The notes beneath the pieces are model-generated. The model searched no databases. It saw nothing but the letters and a program-made list of their open reading frames with translations, and was not told the DNA's origin. From the NCBI RefSeq assembly GCF_007858255.1, contig NZ_VFEU01000024.1, positions 1 through 64,000 of the forward strand: a DNA stretch of 64,000 nt. Direction: 5' to 3'. Origin of the DNA: Pseudomonas rhodesiae. GTDB taxonomy: Bacteria; Pseudomonadota; Gammaproteobacteria; Pseudomonadales; Pseudomonadaceae. The position numbers and the translations under genes are program-made. The first letter of the stretch is position 1; the number at the start of each line of letters is the position of its first letter. Positions 51,128 to 60,015 of the stretch are shown piece after piece.

Positions 51128-54100
51128 TCAATCGAACATGAACAGCGCATCATTGCTGAACTGCGCTTCGAACCGATGCGCCGGCATTGGCCGCCCGAAC
51201 AGGTAGCCCTGTACCTCGTCGCAACCATGCTCGCGCAGGAAGTCCAATTGCTCATGGGTTTCCACGCCCTCGGCGATCACTGCCAGGTTCAGGCTGTGAG
51301 CCATGGCGATAATGGCGCGGGCGATCTGGGCATCCTGCTCGCCGGACGGCAGGCCGTCGACGAAGGTGCGGTCGATCTTCAGGACATCGATGGGGAACTG
51401 CTTGAGGTAGTTGAGCGATGAGTAACCGGTGCCGAAGTCGTCCACCGCAATGCTCAGGCCCAGGTTTTTCAGGCTGTCGAGGATGTGCATGGCTTCGTTG
51501 ACTTCGCGCATCAGGATACTTTCCGTCAGCTCAAGCTCCAGGCATGCCGGCGGCAGGCCAGTGTCCTTCAGAATAGTGGCGATGCGCGTGCCCAGTTGGC
51601 CATCGGAAAATTGCCGCGCGGAGATATTCACCGAGACTTTCGGCACGCGGACTTTGTTCTGGTGCCAGGTCTTGAGCTGGCGACATGCCTCGGCGATCAC
51701 CCAGTCGCCCACGTCCACCACCAGGCCCAACTCCTCCAGCACGGGGATAAAGTCCCCCGGCGGCACCAGCCCGCGACGCGGATGGCGCCAGCGTAGCAGC
51801 GCCTCGGCGCCGGTCAGGCGTTTGCCGTCGCCGCTGAATTGCGGCTGGTAATAGAGCACGAATTCGTTCTGGTCGAGGGCGTGGCGCAGGTCGCTTTCCA
51901 GTTCCAGACGCTCCAGGGCGCTGGCGTTCATGTCGGCCTGGTAGAACTGGAAGTTGTTCTTGCCGCGCTCCTTAGCGTGGTACATCGCGGTGTCGGCGTT
52001 TTTCATGAGCTGGCTCAGCTCGTTGCCATCCTGCGGGCTCAAGGCGATACCGATACTGGCGGTCACAAAGAACTCGCGGCCCTCCAGCACGAACGGCCTC
52101 ACCAGGCTCGCCAGGATTTGCTCGGCCACATGAATGGCGCGGTTGAGCGCCATTTCACGGTTGACCCGCGGTTGCAGCAACAGGGTGAACTCGTCGCCGC
52201 CCATGCGCGCCACGGTGTCGTCTTCGGCCACGCAACCTAGCAGACGCGTGGCCATTTCCTTGAGCATGCGGTCGCCGGCGGCATGGCCCAGGGAGTCGTT
52301 GATCGGTTTGAAACGGTCCAGGTCAAGGAACATCAGCACCACCCACGACTTCTGCCGTTCGGCCGACTGCAACGCGGTGTGCAGGCGGTCCTGGAACAAT
52401 GTGCGGTTGGGCAGGTGGGTCAGGGCGTCGTAATAGGCCAGGCGGTGGATGCGCTGCTCGCTGGCCTTGCGCTCGCTGATATCGCTGAAAAAACACACGT
52501 AGCTGGCTAAATCGCCTTCATCGTCGAACACGGCGGTGATACCCACCCAGGCCGGGTAATGCTCGCCATTGCGGCGCTTGAGCCACACTTCGCCCTCCCA
52601 GGTGCTGTGCTGATGCAATTGCTTGAGCACATAGCGCAGGTGGGCTTCCTGCTGCTCGTCGACGGTGAGCATGTTGGGTAACTGGTCGAGCACATCCGCC
52701 ACTTCATAACCGCTGACCCGGCTGAACGCTTCGTTGGCCTGCACGATATAACCCGCCGGGTCGGTGATCAGGATCGCCGACGTGGAGTGCTCGAATACCG
52801 TGGCCGCCATGCGCAGGTCTTTTTCCGCGCGGCGTTGCTGGCTGATGTCCCGACCGACGCCGAGGATGCCCTCGAACGTGCCGTGCTCGTCCCACACCAG
52901 CACCACCCGCAGTTCGATCGGCACTTTGCGACCGTCGGCGCGCAGGCAGTCGAACAGAAACAGTTGGGTCTGCACCTGATCGCGCAGCTTGCTCAGGGCC
53001 TCCTGGTCGCCCAGGGCGCGGCTGACCTGTTCCACCAGGCTGTAAATGCCGGCCAGTTGCTGCGGGTTGGCGATGATCGATTGCCAGCCGTTCTTGAACA
53101 CCCAGTCCACGTCATAGCCCAACACGGCGTTGACCGAGGGGCTGATGTAATTGAGGGCCAAATTGCTGTCGGTGGAGCAGATCACGTCGCTGATGCTCTC
53201 GGCCAACATGCGGTAGCGCTGCTCGCTGTCGCGCAGGGATTCGCTGGCTTCGATCTGGTCGGTAATGTCTTTGGCCACGCCGATGATGCGGGTGACTTGA
53301 GAGGTTTTGTCCCGGGCCAGGGCCTGTTCACGGATATCGAAACGTCGCCACTGGTTGTTGCGATGGCGAAAGCGCAGTTGGCAGTGCAGTTGGGTGGCAT
53401 AACCGGTCTGGCGTTGCTGCTGGCGCAAGTCGTGATAATGCTCGGCGTCTTCGGGGTGCAGCAGGATTTCCCAGAAGTACTCACCCATTTGCTGCAGTTC
53501 GCCGCGGTTATAGCCGAGGGTGTGGCCCAGGTGATGGTTGCTGAAAATCATGCGCTGGCTGATCACGTCCTGTACATACAGGTGGTCCGGCACTGTGCGG
53601 ACCACGTCCGACCAGAAACTTTCGCGCTCCACCAGGGACAGTTCAATCAGCTTGCGACTGGTGATATCGCTGATACTGAGGATCACCGCCTTGAAGTCGT
53701 CCTGTTGCTCCGGCAAGCGCATCACCAGCCACAGGTATTGATCGTTGCCGGCCACATCGCTGAGGTGGATTTCCAGCTCTAACTGGTCCTGTTGGGTCAG
53801 GACCGCTTCGAGGATCTGATAACCGATGGAGGTGACGTTGTTCGGGCAATCGCTGATCAAACGCTCCCAGGCATCCTCGCACGAGCCCACGTTCAGCAGA
53901 CGCACCGCGACCTGGTTGACTTCGGTGATGCGCAGCTCATTGAGCAGTTGGCGGTAGTCGTCCGGGTTGGCATGCCGCCAGGCGTTCAATTGCTCGCGGC
54001 TGCGCAGGTGCGCGCGCTCAAAGAACGTGTTGAGGCCCGACAGATCCAGCACGCACAAGGCCACACCGGTGCCTTCGAAAATGTCCTGGTAACGGCGGCG

Positions 54101-54979
54101 GCCCTCATGCACCTGGCGCTGACGGCGACGCATGTTCAACAGGACGATCACCGGGACCAGCGAGAACGCCAGGCCCAGCAGGCATTTGCCGATAAACGCC
54201 GGCAACAGTTCTTCGAGCACGGCGCTGCGATCGAACAGACCGCGCAGTTGCCAGTCGCTTTTGCTCAGAGGGGTGACCAGCACACTTTTATTCAATTCGT
54301 CCGGGGTCAGGACGCTGGCCCATTTTGCCGGCATGCCGCTGTCGCGACTGATAATGCGTTGGTTGAGACGATTCTCGATGACCCACGCCGGGCGCTGGCC
54401 CGGGCTGTCCTGGCGGGTGAGGTTGGTCAGATACTCCGGCGCCAGGCGCAACGCCCAGTACACCCTGGAACCACCGCTCGGCTGGTGCAGCAGCAGATAG
54501 ATAAGGGACCCTTCGTCGTTGTTGCTCAGGTAATAGGCCTGGCCGTGGCTGCGCTGTACCAGTTCTTCGAGCCAGGCGGCATCCTGGCTATCGGGCGCGC
54601 TGTCGCTGATCATCGCGCCGCTGGGGGCGAGCAGGGCCACGCTGCGCAATTCCGGCAAGGAGCGTTGCAAGGTCAGCATCAATGCCTGTTGCTGTTCGCT
54701 GTCGCGGGGCGCTTCAACCATCGGCAGCAGGTTCAGGGCGATCTTGGCGCTCAGGGCCATGTTCAGGCTGATCTGTTCGGCCAGGTCGGCGCTGTAGTCG
54801 ATGGTGTATTGCTGCTGGTTTTTCTGGTTCTGCTGCAGTTGATCCAGCAGTTGCCAGAACAATAAAGCGAGCAGCAGCAGGACGAGCGTCGCCAGTGCGC
54901 CTTTGAGAGGACCGTGCAGGGGCGCTCCCGGCGCTAAATGAGCGGCGCGCAAAGGAGTTGGCGGCGTGACTTTGGACAA
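51128..54979 (-). CDS. morA: Membrane PAS-GGDEF-EAL cyclic-di-GMP protein (MorA)
   Basis: A 1283-residue sensor: membrane helix near residues 28-46, periplasmic sensor loop, second helix near 265-282, four PAS/PAC units (about 295-855), GGDEF (RMGGDEFTLLL, about 945) and EAL (GAEALLRWRHPRRG, about 1055; DDFGTGYSSLNYLKQFPIDVLKIDRTFV). Both catalytic signatures are intact, so it could make and break c-di-GMP. MorA controls motility and biofilm in Pseudomonas. Divergent from ettA and next to glyA as in P. aeruginosa, which supports the symbol. Confidence 0.9.
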   Translation of the reverse strand: MSKVTPPTPLRAAHLAPGAPLHGPLKGALATLVLLLLALLFWQLLDQLQQNQKNQQQYTIDYSADLAEQISLNMALSAKIALNLLPMVEAPRDSEQQQALMLTLQRSLPELRSVALLAPSGAMISDSAPDSQDAAWLEELVQRSHGQAYYLSNNDEGSLIYLLLHQPSGGSRVYWALRLAPEYLTNLTRQDSPGQRPAWVIENRLNQRIISRDSGMPAKWASVLTPDELNKSVLVTPLSKSDWQLRGLFDRSAVLEELLPAFIGKCLLGLAFSLVPVIVLLNMRRRQRQVHEGRRRYQDIFEGTGVALCVLDLSGLNTFFERAHLRSREQLNAWRHANPDDYRQLLNELRITEVNQVAVRLLNVGSCEDAWERLISDCPNNVTSIGYQILEAVLTQQDQLELEIHLSDVAGNDQYLWLVMRLPEQQDDFKAVILSISDITSRKLIELSLVERESFWSDVVRTVPDHLYVQDVISQRMIFSNHHLGHTLGYNRGELQQMGEYFWEILLHPEDAEHYHDLRQQQRQTGYATQLHCQLRFRHRNNQWRRFDIREQALARDKTSQVTRIIGVAKDITDQIEASESLRDSEQRYRMLAESISDVICSTDSNLALNYISPSVNAVLGYDVDWVFKNGWQSIIANPQQLAGIYSLVEQVSRALGDQEALSKLRDQVQTQLFLFDCLRADGRKVPIELRVVLVWDEHGTFEGILGVGRDISQQRRAEKDLRMAATVFEHSTSAILITDPAGYIVQANEAFSRVSGYEVADVLDQLPNMLTVDEQQEAHLRYVLKQLHQHSTWEGEVWLKRRNGEHYPAWVGITAVFDDEGDLASYVCFFSDISERKASEQRIHRLAYYDALTHLPNRTLFQDRLHTALQSAERQKSWVVLMFLDLDRFKPINDSLGHAAGDRMLKEMATRLLGCVAEDDTVARMGGDEFTLLLQPRVNREMALNRAIHVAEQILASLVRPFVLEGREFFVTASIGIALSPQDGNELSQLMKNADTAMYHAKERGKNNFQFYQADMNASALERLELESDLRHALDQNEFVLYYQPQFSGDGKRLTGAEALLRWRHPRRGLVPPGDFIPVLEELGLVVDVGDWVIAEACRQLKTWHQNKVRVPKVSVNISARQFSDGQLGTRIATILKDTGLPPACLELELTESILMREVNEAMHILDSLKNLGLSIAVDDFGTGYSSLNYLKQFPIDVLKIDRTFVDGLPSGEQDAQIARAIIAMAHSLNLAVIAEGVETHEQLDFLREHGCDEVQGYLFGRPMPAHRFEAQFSNDALFMFD

Positions 54980-55263
54980 GCTGTAATCCTGCGGTTTGGC
55001 TGGACTGGCGCGCGACGTGCACTATAAGCCGGACGCCCGAAGGGCGGCTAGCATGCCTTGTGTTGTGGCAAAGTGCCAGTCCCGCCTGGCTGGACTGACC
55101 AAGCGCATTCAGGTAGCTTTGCCGGTTACGCGGGGCGTTCCAGCCCCAGATATTCAGGCTTTTTCCGCTCGCTGGCATTGATGATAGTCAAAGGCCCGCG
55201 CGGCGCATGGCCTGGCACGGGCTTCGCCCGCTCAATTCATCAGTCACTGACGCTAGGTTCACC

Positions 55264-56928
55264 ATGGCTCAATACGTCTTCACCATGCATCGGCTGGGCA
55301 AGGTTGTCCCACCGAAGCGGGAAATCCTGAAAAACATTTCGTTGTCCTTCTTCCCCGGCGCCAAGATCGGCGTGCTCGGCCTCAACGGCTCGGGTAAATC
55401 CACCCTGTTGAAAATCATGGCCGGCGTCGACACCGAGTTCGAAGGCGAAGCACGCCCGATGCCGGAACTGAACATCGGCTATCTGCCGCAGGAGCCGCAG
55501 CTGGACCCGGCCAAGACCGTGCGTGAAGTGGTCGAAGAGGCCGTCAGCGTGATCAAGGACGCCCAGGCGCGCCTGGATGAAGTCTATGCCGCCTATGCCG
55601 AGCCGGACGCCGACTTCGACAAACTGGCCGCCGAACAGGCCAAGCTCGAAGCCATCCTGCAGGCCGGCGACGGTCACAACCTGGAGCGCCAGCTGGAAGT
55701 CGCCGCCGACGCGCTGCGCTTGCCGGCGTGGGATGCCAAGGTCGAACACCTGTCCGGTGGTGAAAAGCGTCGCGTGGCCTTGTGCCGTCTGCTGCTGTCG
55801 GCCCCCGACATGCTGCTGCTCGACGAACCGACCAACCACTTGGACGCCGATTCCGTCGCCTGGTTGGAGCATTTCCTCCACGATTTCCCGGGCACCGTGG
55901 TTGCGATTACGCACGACCGGTACTTCCTGGACAACGTAGCGGGTTGGATCCTCGAACTCGACCGTGGCGCCGGCATCCCTTACGAGGGCAACTACTCCGG
56001 TTGGCTGGAAGCCAAGTCCGAGCGTCTGGCCGCCGAATCCAAGCAGCAATCGGCTCACGAAAAGGCCATGAAGGAAGAACTGGAATGGGTGCGCAAAGGC
56101 GCCAAGGCCCGCCAGTCCAAATCCAAGGCGCGTCTGCAACGCTTTGAAGAGATGCAGTCGCAGGAATTCCAGAAGCGCAGCGAAACCAATGAGATCTACA
56201 TCCCGGCCGGCCCGCGCCTGGGTGACAAGGTCATCGAATTCAAGAACGTCACTAAAGGCTATGGCGACCGCGTGCTGATCGACAACCTGTCGTTCTCCAT
56301 GCCAAAAGGCGCAATCGTCGGCGTTATCGGCGGTAACGGTGCGGGTAAATCCACACTGTTCCGCATGCTGATGGGCAAGGAAACCCCGGATTCGGGCAGC
56401 ATCGAAATCGGCGAAACCGTGCAGCTGGCCTGTGTCGACCAGAGCCGTGACGACCTGGACGGCAGCAAGACCGTGTTCCAGCAGATTTCCGACGGTTCCG
56501 ACCAGATCCGCATCGGCAACTATGAAATCCCGTCGCGCACCTACGTCGGCCGTTTCAACTTCAAGGGCGGCGACCAGCAGAAGTTCGTCAAGGACCTGTC
56601 CGGTGGTGAGCGCGGCCGCTTGCACCTGGCCCTGACCCTGAAAGAGGGCGGCAACGTCCTGCTGCTCGACGAACCGTCCAACGACCTCGACGTCGAAACC
56701 CTGCGTTCCCTGGAAGAAGCCCTGCTGGACTTCCCAGGCGCCGCCATTGTGATCTCTCACGATCGGTGGTTCCTTGACCGCGTCGCGACCCACATCCTGG
56801 CGTACGAAGATGACTCCCAAGCGGTGTTCTTCGAAGGCAACTACACGGAGTACGAAGCCGATCGCAAGAAGCGCCTGGGCGATGCCGCTGCCCAGCCGCA
56901 CCGTGTACGTCACAAAAAACTGGCCTGA
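55264..56928 (+). CDS. ettA: Energy-dependent translational throttle protein EttA
   Basis: A 554-residue ABC-F protein with two ATPase domains: Walker A GLNGSGKST and GGNGAGKST, signatures LSGGEKRR and LSGGERGR, Walker B MLLLDEPTNHLD and VLLLDEPSNDLD. The linker has the charged coil EKAMKEELEWVRKGAKARQSKSKARLQRFEEM that contacts tRNA. No membrane segment; it binds the ribosome E site under low energy. ATG at 55264 (MAQYVFTMHRL). Confidence 0.96.
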   Translation: MAQYVFTMHRLGKVVPPKREILKNISLSFFPGAKIGVLGLNGSGKSTLLKIMAGVDTEFEGEARPMPELNIGYLPQEPQLDPAKTVREVVEEAVSVIKDAQARLDEVYAAYAEPDADFDKLAAEQAKLEAILQAGDGHNLERQLEVAADALRLPAWDAKVEHLSGGEKRRVALCRLLLSAPDMLLLDEPTNHLDADSVAWLEHFLHDFPGTVVAITHDRYFLDNVAGWILELDRGAGIPYEGNYSGWLEAKSERLAAESKQQSAHEKAMKEELEWVRKGAKARQSKSKARLQRFEEMQSQEFQKRSETNEIYIPAGPRLGDKVIEFKNVTKGYGDRVLIDNLSFSMPKGAIVGVIGGNGAGKSTLFRMLMGKETPDSGSIEIGETVQLACVDQSRDDLDGSKTVFQQISDGSDQIRIGNYEIPSRTYVGRFNFKGGDQQKFVKDLSGGERGRLHLALTLKEGGNVLLLDEPSNDLDVETLRSLEEALLDFPGAAIVISHDRWFLDRVATHILAYEDDSQAVFFEGNYTEYEADRKKRLGDAAAQPHRVRHKKLA

Positions 56929-56941
56929 TCCCGGGCCGGTT

Positions 56942-56974
56942 AAAAAAACGGTGCCTTCGGGCACCGTTTTTTTT
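56942..56974 (+). terminator. Rho-independent terminator of ettA
   Basis: AACGGTGCC-TTCG-GGCACCGTT with eight T residues after it, 14 bases downstream of the stop codon. Confidence 0.95.
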
Positions 56975-57003
56975 GCACATTCCCCTGACCCACACCGATC
57001 AAA

Positions 57004-57028
57004 TGTGGGAGGGGGCTTGCCCTCGATA
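57004..57028. repeat. Single REP
   Basis: TGTGGGAGGGGGCTTGCCCT followed by CGATAGC; one half-element only, without a partner, upstream of gdhA. Confidence 0.85.
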
Positions 57029-57224
57029 GCCATTCCCTCGACGGTGCACACCCTAGCCTGGCAACCCCTTTAAAGTGCAGAAAACTCCCGTTTTCCGGGT
57101 TTATTTACATCCAATGCACCATTTAAATTCACAAAAGCGACATTTTGCCCTGTCGCGGTGCGACATGAATTGTTAAAGTCCGGCCCAATCTCATTTAAAA
57201 ACAATCAATTTGCCGAGACTTTTC

Positions 57225-58562
57225 ATGATCGAATCCGTCGAATCCTTCCTCGCTCGCCTAAAGAAACGTGACCCTGATCAGCCGGAATTTCACCAGGCCG
57301 TAGAAGAAGTCTTGCGCAGCCTGTGGCCGTTTCTCGAAGTCAATCCGCACTATCTGACTTCGGGCATTCTGGAGCGGATGTGCGAGCCCGAGCGTGCGAT
57401 TACGTTCCGGGTGTCGTGGGTGGATGATCACGGCAAGGTCCAGGTCAATCGCGGGTTCCGCATTCAGATGAACAGCGCCATTGGCCCGTACAAGGGCGGG
57501 CTGCGTTTCCACCCGTCGGTGAACCTGGGGGTTTTGAAGTTTCTCGCCTTCGAGCAGACCTTCAAGAATTCCCTGACCTCGTTGCCCATGGGCGGCGGCA
57601 AAGGGGGGGCGGACTTCGATCCCAAGGGCAAGAGCGACGCCGAGGTAATGCGTTTCTGCCAGGCGTTTATGAGCGAGCTGTATCGGCATATCGGTGCGGA
57701 CGTCGATGTGCCGGCCGGTGATATCGGCGTGGGTGCCCGGGAGATCGGCTTCCTGTTTGGTCAATACAAGCGCCTGAGCAACCAATTCACCTCGGTGCTG
57801 ACCGGCAAGGGCATGACCTACGGCGGTAGCCTGATCCGTCCCGAAGCCACCGGTTTTGGCTGTGTGTACTTTGCCGAAGAAATGCTCAAGCGCGACGGCC
57901 AGCGCGTGGAGGGCAAGCGTGTCGCGGTATCCGGTTCCGGCAACGTGGCGCAATACGCGGCGCGCAAGGTCATGGACTTGGGCGGCAAGGTGATTTCCCT
58001 GTCCGACTCCGAAGGCACCCTGTACGCCGAAAGCGGTTTGACCGAGGAACAATGGTCGGCGCTGCTGGAACTGAAAAACGTACAGCGCGGCCGTATCAGC
58101 GAACTGGCCGAGCGCTTTGGCCTGGAGTTCCGCAAAGGCCAAACGCCGTGGGCGCTAGCCTGTGACATCGCTTTGCCCTGTGCGACCCAGAACGAACTGG
58201 ACGCCGACGCCGCCCGCACCTTGCTGCGTAACGGCTGTTTCTGCGTGGCCGAAGGCGCCAACATGCCGACCACGCTGGAGGCTGTGGATATCTTTATCGA
58301 GGCAGGCATTCTGTTCGCACCGGGCAAGGCATCCAACGCCGGTGGCGTGGCGGTGAGCGGCCTGGAGATGTCGCAGAACGCCATGCGCTTGCTGTGGACC
58401 GCCGGGGAAGTGGACAGCAAGCTGCACGCCATCATGCAGTCGATCCACCATGCCTGCGTGCACTACGGCGAAGAAAACGGCCGGGTTAACTACGTCAAAG
58501 GCGCGAATATCGCCGGTTTCGTCAAAGTGGCCGACGCAATGCTGGCCCAAGGCATCGTCTAA
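57225..58562 (+). CDS. gdhA: NADP-specific glutamate dehydrogenase
   Basis: A 445-residue hexameric enzyme making glutamate from 2-oxoglutarate and ammonia. FRIQMNSAIGPYKGGLRFHPSVN and LPMGGGKGGADFDPKGKSDAE (substrate Lys residues), DVPAGDIGVGAREI and the Rossmann VAVSGSGNVAQYAARK. Length is standard for NADP-GDH. ATG at 57225; upstream DNA (57060-57220) is AT-rich and holds the promoter. Confidence 0.96.
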   Translation: MIESVESFLARLKKRDPDQPEFHQAVEEVLRSLWPFLEVNPHYLTSGILERMCEPERAITFRVSWVDDHGKVQVNRGFRIQMNSAIGPYKGGLRFHPSVNLGVLKFLAFEQTFKNSLTSLPMGGGKGGADFDPKGKSDAEVMRFCQAFMSELYRHIGADVDVPAGDIGVGAREIGFLFGQYKRLSNQFTSVLTGKGMTYGGSLIRPEATGFGCVYFAEEMLKRDGQRVEGKRVAVSGSGNVAQYAARKVMDLGGKVISLSDSEGTLYAESGLTEEQWSALLELKNVQRGRISELAERFGLEFRKGQTPWALACDIALPCATQNELDADAARTLLRNGCFCVAEGANMPTTLEAVDIFIEAGILFAPGKASNAGGVAVSGLEMSQNAMRLLWTAGEVDSKLHAIMQSIHHACVHYGEENGRVNYVKGANIAGFVKVADAMLAQGIV

Positions 58563-59056
58563 GCCCCGGCGTCGATGCGCAGCACTTCGATCAACTGATC
58601 GCCGACGGGGCGCTTCCAGAGCACCTCGTCACCGACCCGCGCACCGAGCAACGCGCGGCCAAGGGGCGAGCCCCAGTTGATCAACCCTGCACTGGCGTCG
58701 GCCTGGTCTTCACCCACCAATTGGATGCGTTGCTGCTCATCCTGCTCGTTGGCGAAGGTGACCCAGCTACCGATCTGCACCTGATCGGTGGACGTGGCAG
58801 GCGCCACCACCTGGGCGCTTTGCACCCGCTGGTTGAAATAGCGCAAATCCCGCTCAAGGTCGGCTTGGCGCTGTTTGTCGGCGTGCTCGCCCTTGGCGGA
58901 TTCGGCGCCATGTTCCTGCTGCAACTGCGCGACTTTGGCGTGCAACTGCGCCAGACCTTGCGCGGTCAGGCGGTTGGGTTGCTCACTGACTTGACGCTCC
59001 ACCGGCTGATCGGCCTGGGCGGCGGCGTTGTCTTCGTTTACAAAAGCACGGCTCAT
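58559..59056 (-). CDS. GreA/GreB-family factor with altered coiled-coil tip
   Basis: A 165-residue protein with an N-terminal helical coil (LTAQGLAQLHAKVAQLQQEHGAESAKGEHADKQRQADLERDLRYFNQRV) and a C-terminal FKBP-like Gre domain (VQIGSWVTFANEQ...SPLGRALLGARVGDEVLWKRP). GreA/B have an acidic tip (GDLKENAEY) that activates transcript cleavage; here that stretch reads EHGAESAKGEHAD, so cleavage activity is doubtful. It may be a Gfh-like competitor. Tail-to-tail overlap of four bases with gdhA. Confidence 0.8.
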   Translation of the reverse strand: MSRAFVNEDNAAAQADQPVERQVSEQPNRLTAQGLAQLHAKVAQLQQEHGAESAKGEHADKQRQADLERDLRYFNQRVQSAQVVAPATSTDQVQIGSWVTFANEQDEQQRIQLVGEDQADASAGLINWGSPLGRALLGARVGDEVLWKRPVGDQLIEVLRIDAGA

Positions 59057-59126
59057 GATGATCTCCCTCTATGGAGCTTGGGCCATGTTCGCTGTGCTTT
59101 AGTTTCGATGGATGTCTGAAAGCGAC

Positions 59127-59483
59127 CTATTGCGAGCGATAGGCCCGTGCCGCATCGCGATCCTTCTCCTGCTGCCACTCGCGCTCGCGCTCATCCCAAT
59201 GGCGCTCTTTGTAATCGCGCAGTTCTTCGTTCTCCCGCATTGCCTTGCACTGGCGAAAACCGTCCTCCCAGCCCTCGGCGTACTCCCGCTCTTGCAGATA
59301 GCGCGGCACATTCTTGCGAAACTCCCCACTGATCACCCCAGCCGCCTGGCGACCGCTGCTGCAGCCATCGTCAAAGCCATCGGCGAAGGCCGGTGGATAA
59401 CCCTTGGCCAACAATTCCTGATGGGTCGTCTGGCAACCCGCCAACCCCATTACCGCCCACAACATGACCGCATACCGCCACAT
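59127..59483 (-). CDS. Small lipoprotein (hypothetical)
   Basis: A 118-residue protein with a lipoprotein signal (AVMLWAVMGLAGC). The mature part has GYPPAFADGFDDGCSSGRQAAG and EYAEGWEDGFRQC, two matching GF/W-DG-C motifs, and a charged C-terminal helix (ERHWDEREREWQQEKDRD). Function unknown. Confidence 0.8.
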   Translation of the reverse strand: MWRYAVMLWAVMGLAGCQTTHQELLAKGYPPAFADGFDDGCSSGRQAAGVISGEFRKNVPRYLQEREYAEGWEDGFRQCKAMRENEELRDYKERHWDEREREWQQEKDRDAARAYRSQ

Positions 59484-59618
59484 GGCGTACTCCCTGGCCG
59501 TTTTACGGCTGATAGGGAAAGTCTAGAAGGGGATTCGTCGGACGGATGTGAAGGGGGTGTGAGAAATGTGTTGGCCTTAAAGGTAGAGGACAAATCTTTG
59601 CTCAGCCCGCTTTAGGGG

Positions 59619-59924
59619 TTAGGTCGCCTGCTGCGTGGTCAGCGCCGCATGCTCAGCCAATTCCTGCTGGATAAACGCCGCAATCATCGCGCGATAAACC
59701 TGTTCGGTGACTTGCGGATTGGCGCCCGCCACCTGTGCCAGATTGCGCACTTTGGCGATCACTTGTTCGACCCGCTGCGGGGCCTTGACGCCATCGGCAT
59801 CTTTTTTGAAGTGGGCGGCCTGGGAGACGTAGCGGCCGCGTTCGGCCAGAAGAGTGACGATTTGTTGGTCGAGGCGGTCGATGTTGTTTCGAACTTCTTC
59901 AAGGGTGGTGCAGGTAACGGCCAT
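59619..59924 (-). CDS. Chorismate mutase (AroQ/PchB type)
   Basis: A 101-residue all-helical protein: LEEVRNNIDRLDQQIVTLLAERGRYVSQAAHFK...APQRVEQVIAKVR. The Arg, Lys and Arg-Val pattern matches the AroQ-class mutase fold, and closely the isochorismate pyruvate-lyase PchB. No pch genes are nearby, so plain chorismate mutase is the cautious call. Confidence 0.85.
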   Translation of the reverse strand: MAVTCTTLEEVRNNIDRLDQQIVTLLAERGRYVSQAAHFKKDADGVKAPQRVEQVIAKVRNLAQVAGANPQVTEQVYRAMIAAFIQQELAEHAALTTQQAT

Positions 59925-59963
59925 GTCGAGTGAACTCCTGATGGTGCGGGCAATGCTAACAAA

Positions 59964-59992
59964 TGGGGGAGGGGGCTTGCCCCCTCCCGCAT
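59964..59992. repeat. REP hairpin with T tract
   Basis: ATGGGGGAGGGGGC with GCCCCCTCCCGCAT, then TTTTT: possibly a REP adopted as a terminator. It lies in the gap between the chorismate mutase start and the DUF4105 gene end. Confidence 0.8.
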
Positions 59993-60015
59993 TTTTGATT
60001 TTCGCCAGGCGTTGG

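Noticed and set aside
59619..59924. Salicylate-pathway PchB
   Set aside because: Similarity is clear but no pchA or pyochelin genes lie nearby, so only the general chorismate mutase call is made.
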